A stretch of DNA of 34,738 nucleotides from an uncultured Chloroflexota bacterium. Its GTDB lineage: Bacteria > Chloroflexota > Dehalococcoidia > Lucifugimonadales > GCA-002694895. Below, in pieces: positions 17,137-25,509 of this stretch. The stretch lies in NCBI GenBank assembly GCA_913045935.1, contig CAJWSY010000012.1, positions 1 through 34,738 on the forward strand. The letters are read 5' to 3'. A model generated the notes under the pieces. That model was given only the letters and a program-made list of their open reading frames with translations, did no database searches and was not told the DNA's origin. Position 1 is the first letter of the stretch. Each line of letters starts with the position of its first letter. The position numbers and the translations under genes are program-made.

Positions 17137-17169
17137 GTTAATATATATTAACTTAATAGCTTAAGTCAA
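17137..17169 (-). promoter_or_regulatory. Promoter with overlapping perfect palindrome upstream of the iron-import operon
   Basis: GTTAATATATATTAAC (17137-17152) is a perfect 16-bp palindrome. On the minus strand TTGACT (17164-17169, five of six to the -35 consensus) is followed after 18 nt by TATATT (17140-17145), so the palindrome covers the -10 box. A related sequence, TTAATATATGTTAA, lies at 17115-17128. This is the layout of a repressor operator. Control by a Fur- or DtxR-type iron sensor is inferred from the genes served, since the palindrome does not match a classical Fur box. Confidence 0.5.
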
Positions 17170-17242
17170 CATAATTTTGTAAATTATACGATATTAACTA
17201 TTAATCATTTGAATTTATTGTGCAAGTAAACTATTTAAAGTT

Positions 17243-17256
17243 GTGAAAATTCTCAC
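17243..17256. promoter_or_regulatory. Imperfect inverted repeat in the fbpA / membrane-protein intergenic region
   Basis: GTGAAAATTCTCAC is an inverted repeat with 12 of 14 positions symmetric (GTGA arms). It lies about 110 bp upstream of the gene at 17368 and beside a -35-like TTGTGA. It could be a second operator in the 269-bp divergent region. Apart from this and the palindrome at 17137, I see only AT-rich sequence here, with a TTAGGA Shine-Dalgarno before the ATG at 17368. Confidence 0.25.
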
Positions 17257-17367
17257 TAAAAATCTAATACTATAGAAATTGATGTTGAATTAAATAATTA
17301 CACGCTGATAAAATTTTAAATCGTGAGGTATTTTTTTAAAATAAACTTATTCTTTTAGGAATCAAAA

Positions 17368-18150
17368 ATGAAATCTATGGGTTTAACTACAACTGCCATC
17401 TCTCTAATATTAGGATCTACTCTTATTATAATATTCAATTCACTGATACCAGTTAATGCTGCAAATCCGTTTGATTTCTCATTTGACCCCTCAGAAACTA
17501 GTAAAGTAGTCGACGCTACTATGGGAAATCAAGTTAATCTGAGAATATTCAGTATGTTATTAACAATAAGTACTTTGTTAATTCCGCTTGGATTAATTGG
17601 AATACTAAGGCTTTCGGAAAAAGACGATAAAAAGAAATTAACTACATGGGGATTCGTTCTAGCGATAATATCTGTAACACTTTGGGCTATAACTTCAGGT
17701 GCAAATTTGGCCTTTGCCGGTGTTATTTCAGGAATGGTAAGTGCAACAAATGAATTAAATGCAGCACAATCTGCTCTAGCAGGTGCAACAGCATCTAAAA
17801 ATATGGCTTTAGTTGGTCAAATGACAGGAGCAATAACTGGATTGCAAATGGCAATGATGTCACTTACAATAACCGCTGGTACAATAAATGCAATTGGTCT
17901 TGCATCTCACCAGATCGCCACTGTTATATTTCTTCTAGCAAACGCCTTATTGGGACTAGGAATGATTCAAACTAAACCCTTAAACAATATTGTATCTAAG
18001 CTACTTTTGATTGTTGGAGTTATTGGGTTTGTAATTTTATTGATATATCCTGTTAGTTCCGAACCTGGTTACGCATTAGGTGGAATAATATTAACTGCTC
18101 TAGCGGTGCTCTGGATGATAAAGGGAATAATCGTTTACAGATTAAAATAA
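17368..18150 (+). CDS. Multi-pass membrane protein of unknown function
   Basis: I do not recognise this 260-residue protein with certainty. It has about seven hydrophobic segments (roughly residues 8-30, 57-80, 90-118, 147-175, 181-197, 207-226 and 232-255). A short extracytoplasmic stretch after the first (NPFDFSFDPSETSKVV) and a charged cytoplasmic loop (SEKDDKKKL) follow the positive-inside pattern. A glycine/alanine/methionine-rich region around 120-165 lies between segments. The layout resembles small integral membrane proteins of the DUF4386 type, a weak comparison made from topology only. It is divergent from the iron operon and 30 bp upstream of hemH on the same strand, so it may belong to an iron/haem unit. 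Confidence 0.7.
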   Translation: MKSMGLTTTAISLILGSTLIIIFNSLIPVNAANPFDFSFDPSETSKVVDATMGNQVNLRIFSMLLTISTLLIPLGLIGILRLSEKDDKKKLTTWGFVLAIISVTLWAITSGANLAFAGVISGMVSATNELNAAQSALAGATASKNMALVGQMTGAITGLQMAMMSLTITAGTINAIGLASHQIATVIFLLANALLGLGMIQTKPLNNIVSKLLLIVGVIGFVILLIYPVSSEPGYALGGIILTALAVLWMIKGIIVYRLK

Positions 18151-18180
18151 TCATAAATATAAATGTGAGGTATTAATATT

Positions 18181-19269
18181 ATGAAAAATGGATACTTAAT
18201 TCTAAACACCGGAACTCCAGATGCACCTACTATCCCTGCATTAAGAAGATATTTAAAACAATTTCTATCAGATCCCGATATGCTTGATTATCCTTCGATT
18301 AGACCTGAAGAAAGTTCCAAAGGTTTAGATGTATTAAAAAACAAACTTGCATCAGTAATAAGATGGCTCATTGTAAATCTAATTGTTGTCCCATTTAGAC
18401 CTGCCAGAATAAGAGAAGGTTATTCTAGTATATGGACTGAAGAAGGTTCTCCATTATTAGTTAACACTGAAAAATTTACCAAAAAACTTAAAAAATTAAC
18501 AAATGGTAATATTGAAATTGGAATGAGGTACGGAAATCCTTCTATTGAAAGTGCGATAAAAAAACTAAAACAGGCAAATACAGAAAAACTTTTTTTAGTA
18601 TCTATGTTTCCACAATATGCAGAAGCAACTTCGGGATCAACTTTTAGGGAAGTTGAAAGAATACTTAAAGAAGAAAACTATCATCCTGAAATTATAAAAA
18701 TAGATCATTATGCAACCGAAGAATTTTACCTAAATTCTTTTGCAAAAAGTATTAAAGAATCTGAAGAGTATAAAAACTCTGAATATTTACTTTTCAGTTT
18801 CCATGGGTTACCAGTAAGACAGTTAAAAAAAGCAGATCCTTCAGGAATGCATTGTCAAAAGGTAGAAAATTGTTGCGAGAAAATCAGTGAATTTAATGCA
18901 TATTGTTACAAATCTCACTCTGTAAAACAAATAATGAAAATTGCAGAAATGATAGATCCCGACATTCCTTTTAAAATTTGCTACCAAAGTACATTTGGTC
19001 CTGAAGAATGGATTCAACCAAATATTATCGATGTTCTTGAAGAGCTAGCAGAAGATGGGGTGAAAAAAGTATCAGTAGCCTGTCCGTCATTTACTGCAGA
19101 TTGCCTTGAAACTCTAGAGGAAATAGCTGTAGAAAATCATGAAGATTTTGAAAAAAATGGCGGTGAGTATGTGAAATTAATTCCAAGCCTTAACGACAAT
19201 GACTACTGGGTCGAAGCTTTTGCTGATTATCTGAAACAAAAAGAATATGAACTCTCAGAACAAACATGA
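18181..19269 (+). CDS. hemH: Ferrochelatase with a four-cysteine insert
   Basis: The 362-residue enzyme has the ferrochelatase core: LILNTGTPDAP (6-16), LFSFHGLPVR (204-213, metal-handling His208) and SVACPSFTADCLETLEE (298-313, with the conserved acidic pair). It inserts Fe(II) into a porphyrin in the last steps of haem synthesis. Unusual is the segment HCQKVENCCEKISEFNAYCY (224-243) with Cys225, Cys231, Cys232 and Cys242, placed after the catalytic histidine where a plain helix occurs in many enzymes. It may bind a metal or an iron-sulfur cluster. A GAGGT Shine-Dalgarno precedes the ATG. The 3' end overlaps the DUF454 gene by 23 bp. It lies just across the regulatory region from the iron importer. 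Confidence 0.93.
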   Translation: MKNGYLILNTGTPDAPTIPALRRYLKQFLSDPDMLDYPSIRPEESSKGLDVLKNKLASVIRWLIVNLIVVPFRPARIREGYSSIWTEEGSPLLVNTEKFTKKLKKLTNGNIEIGMRYGNPSIESAIKKLKQANTEKLFLVSMFPQYAEATSGSTFREVERILKEENYHPEIIKIDHYATEEFYLNSFAKSIKESEEYKNSEYLLFSFHGLPVRQLKKADPSGMHCQKVENCCEKISEFNAYCYKSHSVKQIMKIAEMIDPDIPFKICYQSTFGPEEWIQPNIIDVLEELAEDGVKKVSVACPSFTADCLETLEEIAVENHEDFEKNGGEYVKLIPSLNDNDYWVEAFADYLKQKEYELSEQT

Positions 19270-19666
19270 CAATTCAAAGGTAAACAAAAATAAACTCATA
19301 AGACTACTATTTGTATTTACTGGAAGTATTTTCGTAGGATTAGCTGTAATAGGCATATTTATTCCTGGGTTGCCAACCACTCCTTTTCTGATAGTTGCAG
19401 CATACTTTTATATTCGTAGTTCAGAAAAGCTTTATAACTGGCTTATAAATAATAAAATACTTGGAATTTATATAAAAAATTACTTGGCAGGAAATGGAAT
19501 GCCAATGAGAGCAAAAATTGTTGCTCTTTTGTTAATGTGGATATTTGGATCAATTGCAGTTTTTTACGCCATTCCTAAGTCTCTAATTTATGTAAGGATA
19601 ATAGTTTTTATAATTTTGATTACTGGAACCATATTCGTGTCTAAAGTAAAAACATTTAAAAAATAA
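19247..19666 (+). CDS. DUF454 (YbaN-like) inner-membrane protein
   Basis: This 139-residue protein has the YbaN/DUF454 hallmark GLPTTPFLIVAAYFYIRSS (about 43-61) within a hydrophobic N-terminal hairpin. LYNWLINNKILGIYIKNY follows, then two C-terminal membrane segments (about 88-106 and 111-131). The biochemical role of the family is unknown. The ATG at 19247 lies inside the hemH coding sequence, a 23-bp overlap that suggests cotranslation; no other plausible start exists before the first membrane segment. No terminator is evident in the 69 bp before the next gene. Confidence 0.87.
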   Translation: MNSQNKHDNSKVNKNKLIRLLFVFTGSIFVGLAVIGIFIPGLPTTPFLIVAAYFYIRSSEKLYNWLINNKILGIYIKNYLAGNGMPMRAKIVALLLMWIFGSIAVFYAIPKSLIYVRIIVFIILITGTIFVSKVKTFKK

Positions 19667-19700
19667 ACTTTGATCATTAATTTATTGTTTTTTGTAATGG

Positions 19701-19706
19701 TATACT
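19701..19706 (+). promoter_or_regulatory. Candidate -10 element upstream of the Ldh2-family gene
   Basis: TATACT (five of six to the -10 consensus) lies 30 bp before the ATG at 19736. No good -35 is found at 16-18 nt spacing, and upstream sequence is T-rich. Weak evidence that this gene has its own promoter rather than depending on the hemH transcript. Confidence 0.3.
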
Positions 19707-19735
19707 AAAGTAATTAGAAATATATAAATTTAGTT

Positions 19736-20824
19736 ATGTTAGAAAGCTTTATTGGAAACGAAAACGAATCAAAAAAAATCAATCACAAGCTATTAAAGCA
19801 AAATGTAAAAGAAATTTTCATAGCCATGGGCGAAAATGACTCTGATTCAGAATTGGCAGCAGACACATTGATATTAGCAGATTTACGTGGAGTTGAAAGC
19901 CATGGAATATCAAACATGCTAAGAGTTTACGTAGATCAATATAAAAATAAAGAAATAAAACCAAAGGCTAAATTATCAATTATTAAAGATAACCTTGCTT
20001 CTAGTTCATTAGATGGTGACAGAGGGTTGGGAATTATCACTACTCCAAAGGCAATGGATATAGCAATAAATAAAGCAAAAACTTCAGGAATTGGGGTAGT
20101 TACAATTAACAATTCAAGACATTTGGGCATGGCTTCATATCATGCTCTAAAAGCTTTAGAACATGACATGATTGGAGTATGCGTAAGTTCTTGCCCTCCT
20201 CAAGTTGTCCCGACATTTGGGACAGAACCATTGTTGGGAACAAATCCTATTGCAATAGCCGCGCCAACAAAAAACAAACCACCTTATGTTTTTGATGCAG
20301 CAATGAGTAGTGTGGCTGCTAATAAGATTAGCATAGCTAAAAGATTAGGTAAAAAATTATTACCTGGATGGATCACAAACAATGATGGCTCACCCTTAAT
20401 GGAAGAATTAGACCCTGATGATTATAAAAAAAATGGAGAAAATTATCTTTTACCATTAGGAAGCACAAGAGAAATGGGATCTCACAAGGGATATGGACTT
20501 GCAGGTATGGTAGATATTCTAGGAGGAATACTAACTGGCGGAGGATACGGAGTCAATCCTGGTAGACCAAATTTTGGGCATATGGTTACAGCCTACAATA
20601 TTAAAGCTTTCATGGATTATGATGATTACATTACTACTATGGATGAATGGTTAGACATGTTTGAAAATAGTAAAGCACTAAAAAATAAAAAAGTTATTTA
20701 TCCGGGATTAACAGAATACAGTACACAATCTGAAAGAATTGAAAAAGGTATACCAGTTCATTTAGAAGTCATTGAATGGTTTGATAAAATAAATAAAGAA
20801 TTAAATATAAAAAATAAAATTTAA
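19736..20824 (+). CDS. Malate/L-lactate dehydrogenase family (Ldh2/MDH2) oxidoreductase
   Basis: The 362-residue protein has the non-Rossmann Ldh2 fold markers: ADLRGVESHGISNM (about 48-61), with the family's conserved RG...SHG arginine and histidine, SRHLGMASYHA (about 126-136), LLGTNPIAIAAP (about 166-177) and GSHKGYGLAGMVDIL (about 248-262). Members use NAD(P)H to interconvert 2-oxo acids and 2-hydroxy acids such as malate, lactate, sulfolactate or ureidoglycolate. The substrate cannot be chosen from the sequence. It is monocistronic or follows the hemH unit, and its stop overlaps the convergent MFS stop by 4 bp (20821-20824). Confidence 0.9.
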   Translation: MLESFIGNENESKKINHKLLKQNVKEIFIAMGENDSDSELAADTLILADLRGVESHGISNMLRVYVDQYKNKEIKPKAKLSIIKDNLASSSLDGDRGLGIITTPKAMDIAINKAKTSGIGVVTINNSRHLGMASYHALKALEHDMIGVCVSSCPPQVVPTFGTEPLLGTNPIAIAAPTKNKPPYVFDAAMSSVAANKISIAKRLGKKLLPGWITNNDGSPLMEELDPDDYKKNGENYLLPLGSTREMGSHKGYGLAGMVDILGGILTGGGYGVNPGRPNFGHMVTAYNIKAFMDYDDYITTMDEWLDMFENSKALKNKKVIYPGLTEYSTQSERIEKGIPVHLEVIEWFDKINKELNIKNKI

Positions 20825-22197
20825 ATTTCTTTCTTTAATGACTCATTAAATAGGTATATACAAATTGAACCTATAATTACAATAATCCCTCCTAATCCAA
20901 TAGATATAGGGACACCGATATGATCTGTTGCTAATAATCTGTCTAAAAAACCTCCTACAAGACCAGAATATAATCCTCCCAAAGAAATTATGCTATATGT
21001 AATAGTATAAATTCCCATTATTCTTCCCCTTAATTGATCAGGAACATTTAGTTGGATTGTACTAATAGCAGACAACATATAAACAGAACTAAAAAGACCA
21101 ATTAAAAAAACAAAGAACATAGTTATATAAAAGCTTTGAAATTGATATGCTGTAAATGCAAACAGTAAAATTGAAATACCAGAAAAAAATGATCCAGCAC
21201 TAATTCCCATTCTTCTATCATTAATACCAGCTCTAGCAAATATGACAGTTGGAATAACTGCTCCCATTCCAGCAGATGTCATTAATATACCTGTTCCAGA
21301 CGAGTCAACTTTCAAAACTTGTACTGCCATATAAGGCATCATGGTTAAATAAACCCATCCAAAAAAACCTATAAAAAATGAATAACCAATAATAGTAAGA
21401 AAAAGTTTGTTTTTATATATAAATAACAAACCATCAATTATATCTTGTAGAGGGTTGCCTTTCTGTTGTAATTTAGAAATATCTACGTGCGTCAAATTTA
21501 AGAAAAAAATCATTAATAAGAAACAAACACAACAAATGAGAAGTGTGGTTGTTCCTCCAAATAAAGCTATTAATAAACCTGCAATAGCTGGTGCAATAAC
21601 TCTAGTTCCCTGCCAAGTCATTGAATTCATAGCGACAGCGCTAGGCATTGCATCTTTGTTAATCAAAAGTGGATAGTAAGACATTCTTGCAGGTAACTCA
21701 AAAGCATTAATTGCCCCACCTGCTGCTGCAAAAATGTAAATATGCCAATATTTCATAAAATCTATCTGATATAAGAATGCAAATAATCCTACGCCAAAAA
21801 ATGTAAATATTTGACAAACAGTGATCAATAATTTCTTATTGAACCTATCAGCCAACGCACCTCCAAATAGATTTAAAATTATAGTTGGCAATGCTGTAAA
21901 CAAACCAAGTAAACCCAAAGCTTCTGGAGATTCATTTAATTCATGGGTGATCCAACTTTCTGTAAACATAAATATCTGAAAACCATTTACAGAAGCAAGG
22001 CTACCTAAAAAATATAAAAAATAATTTTTTGATTCAAAAGCTTTTGGAAGAATTGATTGTCGATTTTTTTCTTGATTATTCTTATTAATATTTAAAATCC
22101 TATGACAAATTAACTGAATGGATTCTACATTAATAACAAAAAGTGTACAAGTAAAATACAATCTGGTTTTTATTATAAAAATTTCAAAAAAAATCAC
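20821..22197 (-). CDS. MFS transporter, EntS/MFS_3-like exporter; start uncertain
   Basis: The conserved part (from about residue 52, LPKAFESKNYFLYFLGSL) is a 12-segment MFS_3-type carrier with motif ALADRFNKKLLI (about 98-109). It is typical of siderophore or drug exporters, and the substrate is unknown. The 5' end is odd. The frame opens at GTG 22197, giving 458 residues with an extra hydrophobic N-terminal stretch, or at TTG 22161, and neither has a clear Shine-Dalgarno. An AGGTGAT at about 22192-22198 is followed by a TTG in the wrong frame that stops after a few codons. A run of eight T at this spot could hide a sequencing error or slippage. The carrier body itself is intact. Confidence 0.8.
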   Translation of the reverse strand: MIFFEIFIIKTRLYFTCTLFVINVESIQLICHRILNINKNNQEKNRQSILPKAFESKNYFLYFLGSLASVNGFQIFMFTESWITHELNESPEALGLLGLFTALPTIILNLFGGALADRFNKKLLITVCQIFTFFGVGLFAFLYQIDFMKYWHIYIFAAAGGAINAFELPARMSYYPLLINKDAMPSAVAMNSMTWQGTRVIAPAIAGLLIALFGGTTTLLICCVCFLLMIFFLNLTHVDISKLQQKGNPLQDIIDGLLFIYKNKLFLTIIGYSFFIGFFGWVYLTMMPYMAVQVLKVDSSGTGILMTSAGMGAVIPTVIFARAGINDRRMGISAGSFFSGISILLFAFTAYQFQSFYITMFFVFLIGLFSSVYMLSAISTIQLNVPDQLRGRIMGIYTITYSIISLGGLYSGLVGGFLDRLLATDHIGVPISIGLGGIIVIIGSICIYLFNESLKKEI

Positions 22198-22265
22198 CTA
22201 CTGTTAACAATATGTAGGACTATGTAGGTTTTTCTTAATACTATCCCATTTAATTCGTCAACCAA

Positions 22266-24098
22266 TTATTCCACAGTGACTGATTTAGCTAAATTTCTTG
22301 GACGATCAATATCTAAATTCCTAGAAATTGCAAGATACATTGCAAACAATTGAACACACACAGTAGATAAGAAAGGTGACAAGATATCATCTGTTTTATC
22401 AAAAGTAATAATATCGTCGTACCAAGAGGAATCTAGTTTTTCAGGGCAATTCGTTAACACTATAATTTTACCCTTACGTGATTGGATTTCTCTTATATTT
22501 GATATCATTTTATTCAAATAAGGACCGTCAGTGACTATGTTTATGACAGGCATATTTGAATCTATTAAGGATATGGGACCATGTTTCATTTCTCCTGCCG
22601 GATATCCTTCAGCGTGGACATAGCTCAATTCTTTTAATTTAAGAGCGCCTTCCATAGCAATAGGATAATTTTGTCCTCTTCCTAAAAATAAAAAATTATT
22701 ATTAGAAGAATATTTATTTGATAATTTAATTATCTTGTCAGAGTTTTTTAAAATATTATCAATGTAAGAAGGAATAATTTTTAGTTCATCAAATATATCA
22801 GAAAGATCTTCATTAACATGATTTATCTGAGATAAGTACAATGCAATAATGAAAAATATCTCAATAGTTGCCATAAAAGTTTTAGTTGATGCTACTCCAA
22901 TTTCAGAACTTGCTCTCATCATGATAGAATTTTTGGTTATTCTTTCTAATTCAGAATTAGTTGTGTTAGTGATACAAATTTGGTCTACTTTTAGTTCTCT
23001 TGCTAAGTTTGATGCTGACAATGTATCAGCAGTTTCTCCTGACTGAGAAACAGGCACTATTAGGGTATTATTTTCAATTACAGGGTTGCGATATCTAAAT
23101 TCAGACGAATTACTACACTGTACAGGGATTTTTGAAATTTTTTCTAACCAATAAGAAGCTAGCATACATGCATAATAGCTTGATCCCATGCCAATCAAAT
23201 GTATTCGTTTGATGGTTGCTAGATCGAGATTATTAAATTCATTAGCAAAATTTACAGTTTTTTTATTGAAATCGACACGACCCTGAAAATTTTTTAAAAA
23301 TACATCAGATTGTTCATGAATTTCTTTTTCCATAAAAAATTGATAATTATTCTTTGATACTATTTCTTCATCTTCGTTAATTGGTAACCATTTTTTTCTA
23401 ACATTAGATTTTCCATTTGAAATCAATATACCATCTTTTGTAGCTACAACTCTTTCGCCATCTTCTAAAACCATATATTCTTTCGAATTTGAAATTAAAG
23501 TTTGGAAATCACTTGCTATAGCAATTTGCTCATCACTTTTTCCAATAAGCAATGATCCTGCAAAACCTTTTTTAAATCCATAAATTGTAGAAGGGTGATC
23601 TTCTGATAATATTAAAACTGCTGCATGACCAGTTATTTTTTCTATAGTAAAATCAATAGCCTTGGTAATAGAATAACCATCTTTTATATAACTCGATATT
23701 AAATTTGCTATGCATTCGGTGTCAGTATCAGTTACAAATTCATAACCTTTAGACTGAAGATAAGTTTTTATCTCCAAATAATTTTCAATTATTCCATTGT
23801 GAACTACCGCAAGAGTTTTGTAATAGTCAAATATGGGGTGAGCATTATTATCAGAAGGTATTCCATGAGTAGCCCATCTTGTGTGACCTATTCCTATTTG
23901 ACCATCAGATTTATTATCTTTATATTTAGACAAAAAATCGTCAATTTTACCTTCACTTTTAAGAATATCAATTGCTTTATTATTATTAACTAAAGCAATT
24001 CCTACACTGTCATATCCACGATATTCTAATTTTTTCAATCCTTCGATCAAATTGTTTTTTACTAGAGATTTATTTATATTTCCTACTATTCCACACAT
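22266..24098 (-). CDS. glmS: Glutamine-fructose-6-phosphate aminotransferase (isomerizing)
   Basis: The 610-residue enzyme is complete. It begins MCGIVG with catalytic Cys2 of the N-terminal glutamine amidotransferase domain, followed by HTRWATHG and the HNGIIENY loop. Two SIS domains follow: GMGSSYYACMLASYWLE and SQSGETADTLSA in the first, GRGQNYPIAMEGALKLKE in the second, ending in RPRNLAKSVTVE as GlmS does. It makes glucosamine-6-phosphate from fructose-6-phosphate and glutamine, the first step towards UDP-GlcNAc for the envelope. It lies 38 bp downstream of plsC and 68 bp upstream of the MFS gene on the same strand. I saw no glmS ribozyme-like sequence in the short upstream gap. Confidence 0.96.
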   Translation of the reverse strand: MCGIVGNINKSLVKNNLIEGLKKLEYRGYDSVGIALVNNNKAIDILKSEGKIDDFLSKYKDNKSDGQIGIGHTRWATHGIPSDNNAHPIFDYYKTLAVVHNGIIENYLEIKTYLQSKGYEFVTDTDTECIANLISSYIKDGYSITKAIDFTIEKITGHAAVLILSEDHPSTIYGFKKGFAGSLLIGKSDEQIAIASDFQTLISNSKEYMVLEDGERVVATKDGILISNGKSNVRKKWLPINEDEEIVSKNNYQFFMEKEIHEQSDVFLKNFQGRVDFNKKTVNFANEFNNLDLATIKRIHLIGMGSSYYACMLASYWLEKISKIPVQCSNSSEFRYRNPVIENNTLIVPVSQSGETADTLSASNLARELKVDQICITNTTNSELERITKNSIMMRASSEIGVASTKTFMATIEIFFIIALYLSQINHVNEDLSDIFDELKIIPSYIDNILKNSDKIIKLSNKYSSNNNFLFLGRGQNYPIAMEGALKLKELSYVHAEGYPAGEMKHGPISLIDSNMPVINIVTDGPYLNKMISNIREIQSRKGKIIVLTNCPEKLDSSWYDDIITFDKTDDILSPFLSTVCVQLFAMYLAISRNLDIDRPRNLAKSVTVE

Positions 24099-24136
24099 TC
24101 GACTATTTTAATAATGAATTGTTAAATAATTATTAA

Positions 24137-24763
24137 TCATTTATAAATACCTCTCATGTCTGAAGGTAATAATTCAGCGATTTTTTTCATTATCTTATCT
24201 AATATTTCATCAATTTCATCACGATTAAGTGCTGAATTAGATTTTTCAAATTTAAATGGTTTCCCAATCTTTATACTGATTTCACCACTTGGTGCCAGTA
24301 CACCTTTAATGCCTCTACTTTGATTTGTTCCTTGAATGCCAATAGGTATGATATTTGCTCCTGATCTTATAGCTAAGTGCACAATACCAGGTAATCCTTT
24401 TTTCATAACTCCATTTGTTCTAGTACCTTCGGGAAACAAGCATAATGCTTCATCATTTCCTAAAATTTTTAATGCCCATCGAAAAAAAGTCAGGTCCAAA
24501 CCAAATCTATTAATTGGATGAGCTCCATACATTTTAAGTAAAGCTGCAATAGGATAAAATTTAAAAGCTTCTTTTTTTGCTAAAAAATTAACTTTTCTAG
24601 GTGAAATCACGCTAATTATACTTGGATCAATAAATGCTTGATGATTTGCAATATAAATTAATGGTCCATTTAAAGGAATATTACCTTGCCCTTCGATTTT
24701 AAATTCAGATAAATTTTCTAGTAATTTTAATTGAAAATAATTACATATCTTATTTAAATTCAT
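24137..24763 (-). CDS. plsC: 1-acyl-sn-glycerol-3-phosphate acyltransferase (PlsC family)
   Basis: The 208-residue acyltransferase has the NHQAFID catalytic motif (His41, Asp46 in the HX4D pattern) and the FPEGTRTNG glycerol-phosphate-binding motif, then GIVHLAIRSGANIIPIGIQG. It transfers a fatty acyl group to lysophosphatidic acid at the membrane in phospholipid synthesis. There is no strong N-terminal transmembrane anchor, as in many short PlsC proteins. It starts 2 bp after the cmk stop, an adjacency (cmk-plsC) seen in many bacteria, and is almost certainly cotranscribed with it. Confidence 0.92.
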   Translation of the reverse strand: MNLNKICNYFQLKLLENLSEFKIEGQGNIPLNGPLIYIANHQAFIDPSIISVISPRKVNFLAKKEAFKFYPIAALLKMYGAHPINRFGLDLTFFRWALKILGNDEALCLFPEGTRTNGVMKKGLPGIVHLAIRSGANIIPIGIQGTNQSRGIKGVLAPSGEISIKIGKPFKFEKSNSALNRDEIDEILDKIMKKIAELLPSDMRGIYK

Positions 24764-24765
24764 AT

Positions 24766-25431
24766 TTAATCCAAAATTATATTCTTCATTAAATCAACTG
24801 TTGCATTCAGATCTATGTGATCATTGTATATGATAATAGCATCTTGAGCAGGTTTTAAGGGAGATAAATCTCTTGATTTATCGATTAAATCTCGGTTTTT
24901 AATGCTATCAAAATTTTTATCAATTTCATCTTGATCATTAATATTTATTTTTTTTTGATCCATTCTTCTTTTAGTTCTAGTTTCAATATTTGAATCTAAA
25001 AAAAACTTGTATTTAGCTTTTGGCAAAACAACTGTCCCGATATCTCTACCTATCATAATTAAATCTTTATCAAAAGCAATGTTTTTTTGTTCGTTAACCA
25101 AATATTTTCTAACAGAATTAATACTAGAAAAAAATGACACAATATCAGTGACTTCTTTTGAGTATAAATTACCAGAAATGTTTTCATCATTAATATACAA
25201 AATATTGGAATCATCTAAATCCATTCTTATATTAGATGCAAAATCAAAGTTTTCAATAACATCACGATTTTCAAAATTTTCCACATATCTAATCATAAAA
25301 TAAGTCAAACCTCTATACATTATTCCAGTATCAATATATGGAATAGAAATATCTTGAGATAATTTTTTGGCCGTTGCACTTTTGCCGGAAGCAGCTGGAC
25401 CATCAATTGTGATATGTAATTTATCATTCAT
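24766..25431 (-). CDS. cmk: Cytidylate kinase
   Basis: The 221-residue protein has the P-loop GPAASGKS (11-18), the DTGIMYRGLTYF substrate segment, MIGRDIGTVVLPKAKYKFFLD and the C-terminal RDLSPLKPAQDAIIIYN, all characteristic of CMP/dCMP kinases. It phosphorylates CMP and dCMP with ATP for nucleic-acid and phospholipid (CDP-diacylglycerol) synthesis, which fits its coupling to plsC. Start ATG at 25431. It is divergent from the small membrane-protein gene at 25510, with 78 bp of AT-rich sequence between. Confidence 0.94.
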   Translation of the reverse strand: MNDKLHITIDGPAASGKSATAKKLSQDISIPYIDTGIMYRGLTYFMIRYVENFENRDVIENFDFASNIRMDLDDSNILYINDENISGNLYSKEVTDIVSFFSSINSVRKYLVNEQKNIAFDKDLIMIGRDIGTVVLPKAKYKFFLDSNIETRTKRRMDQKKININDQDEIDKNFDSIKNRDLIDKSRDLSPLKPAQDAIIIYNDHIDLNATVDLMKNIILD

Positions 25432-25509
25432 TATTGTTCGATTATATATTACAGAGCATTAAAGTTTATATTACAATTAAGACATTAATAAAAATTTATA
25501 AATTTTATA

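Noticed and set aside
22210-22230. Two direct copies of TATGTAGG upstream of the MFS gene
   Set aside because: Eight bases is too short to mean much alone; there is no symmetry and no promoter context, so I did not annotate it as an operator.
24099-24136. glmS ribozyme upstream of glmS
   Set aside because: The gap to plsC is only 38 bp, far too short for the ribozyme core, and shows no structured sequence.
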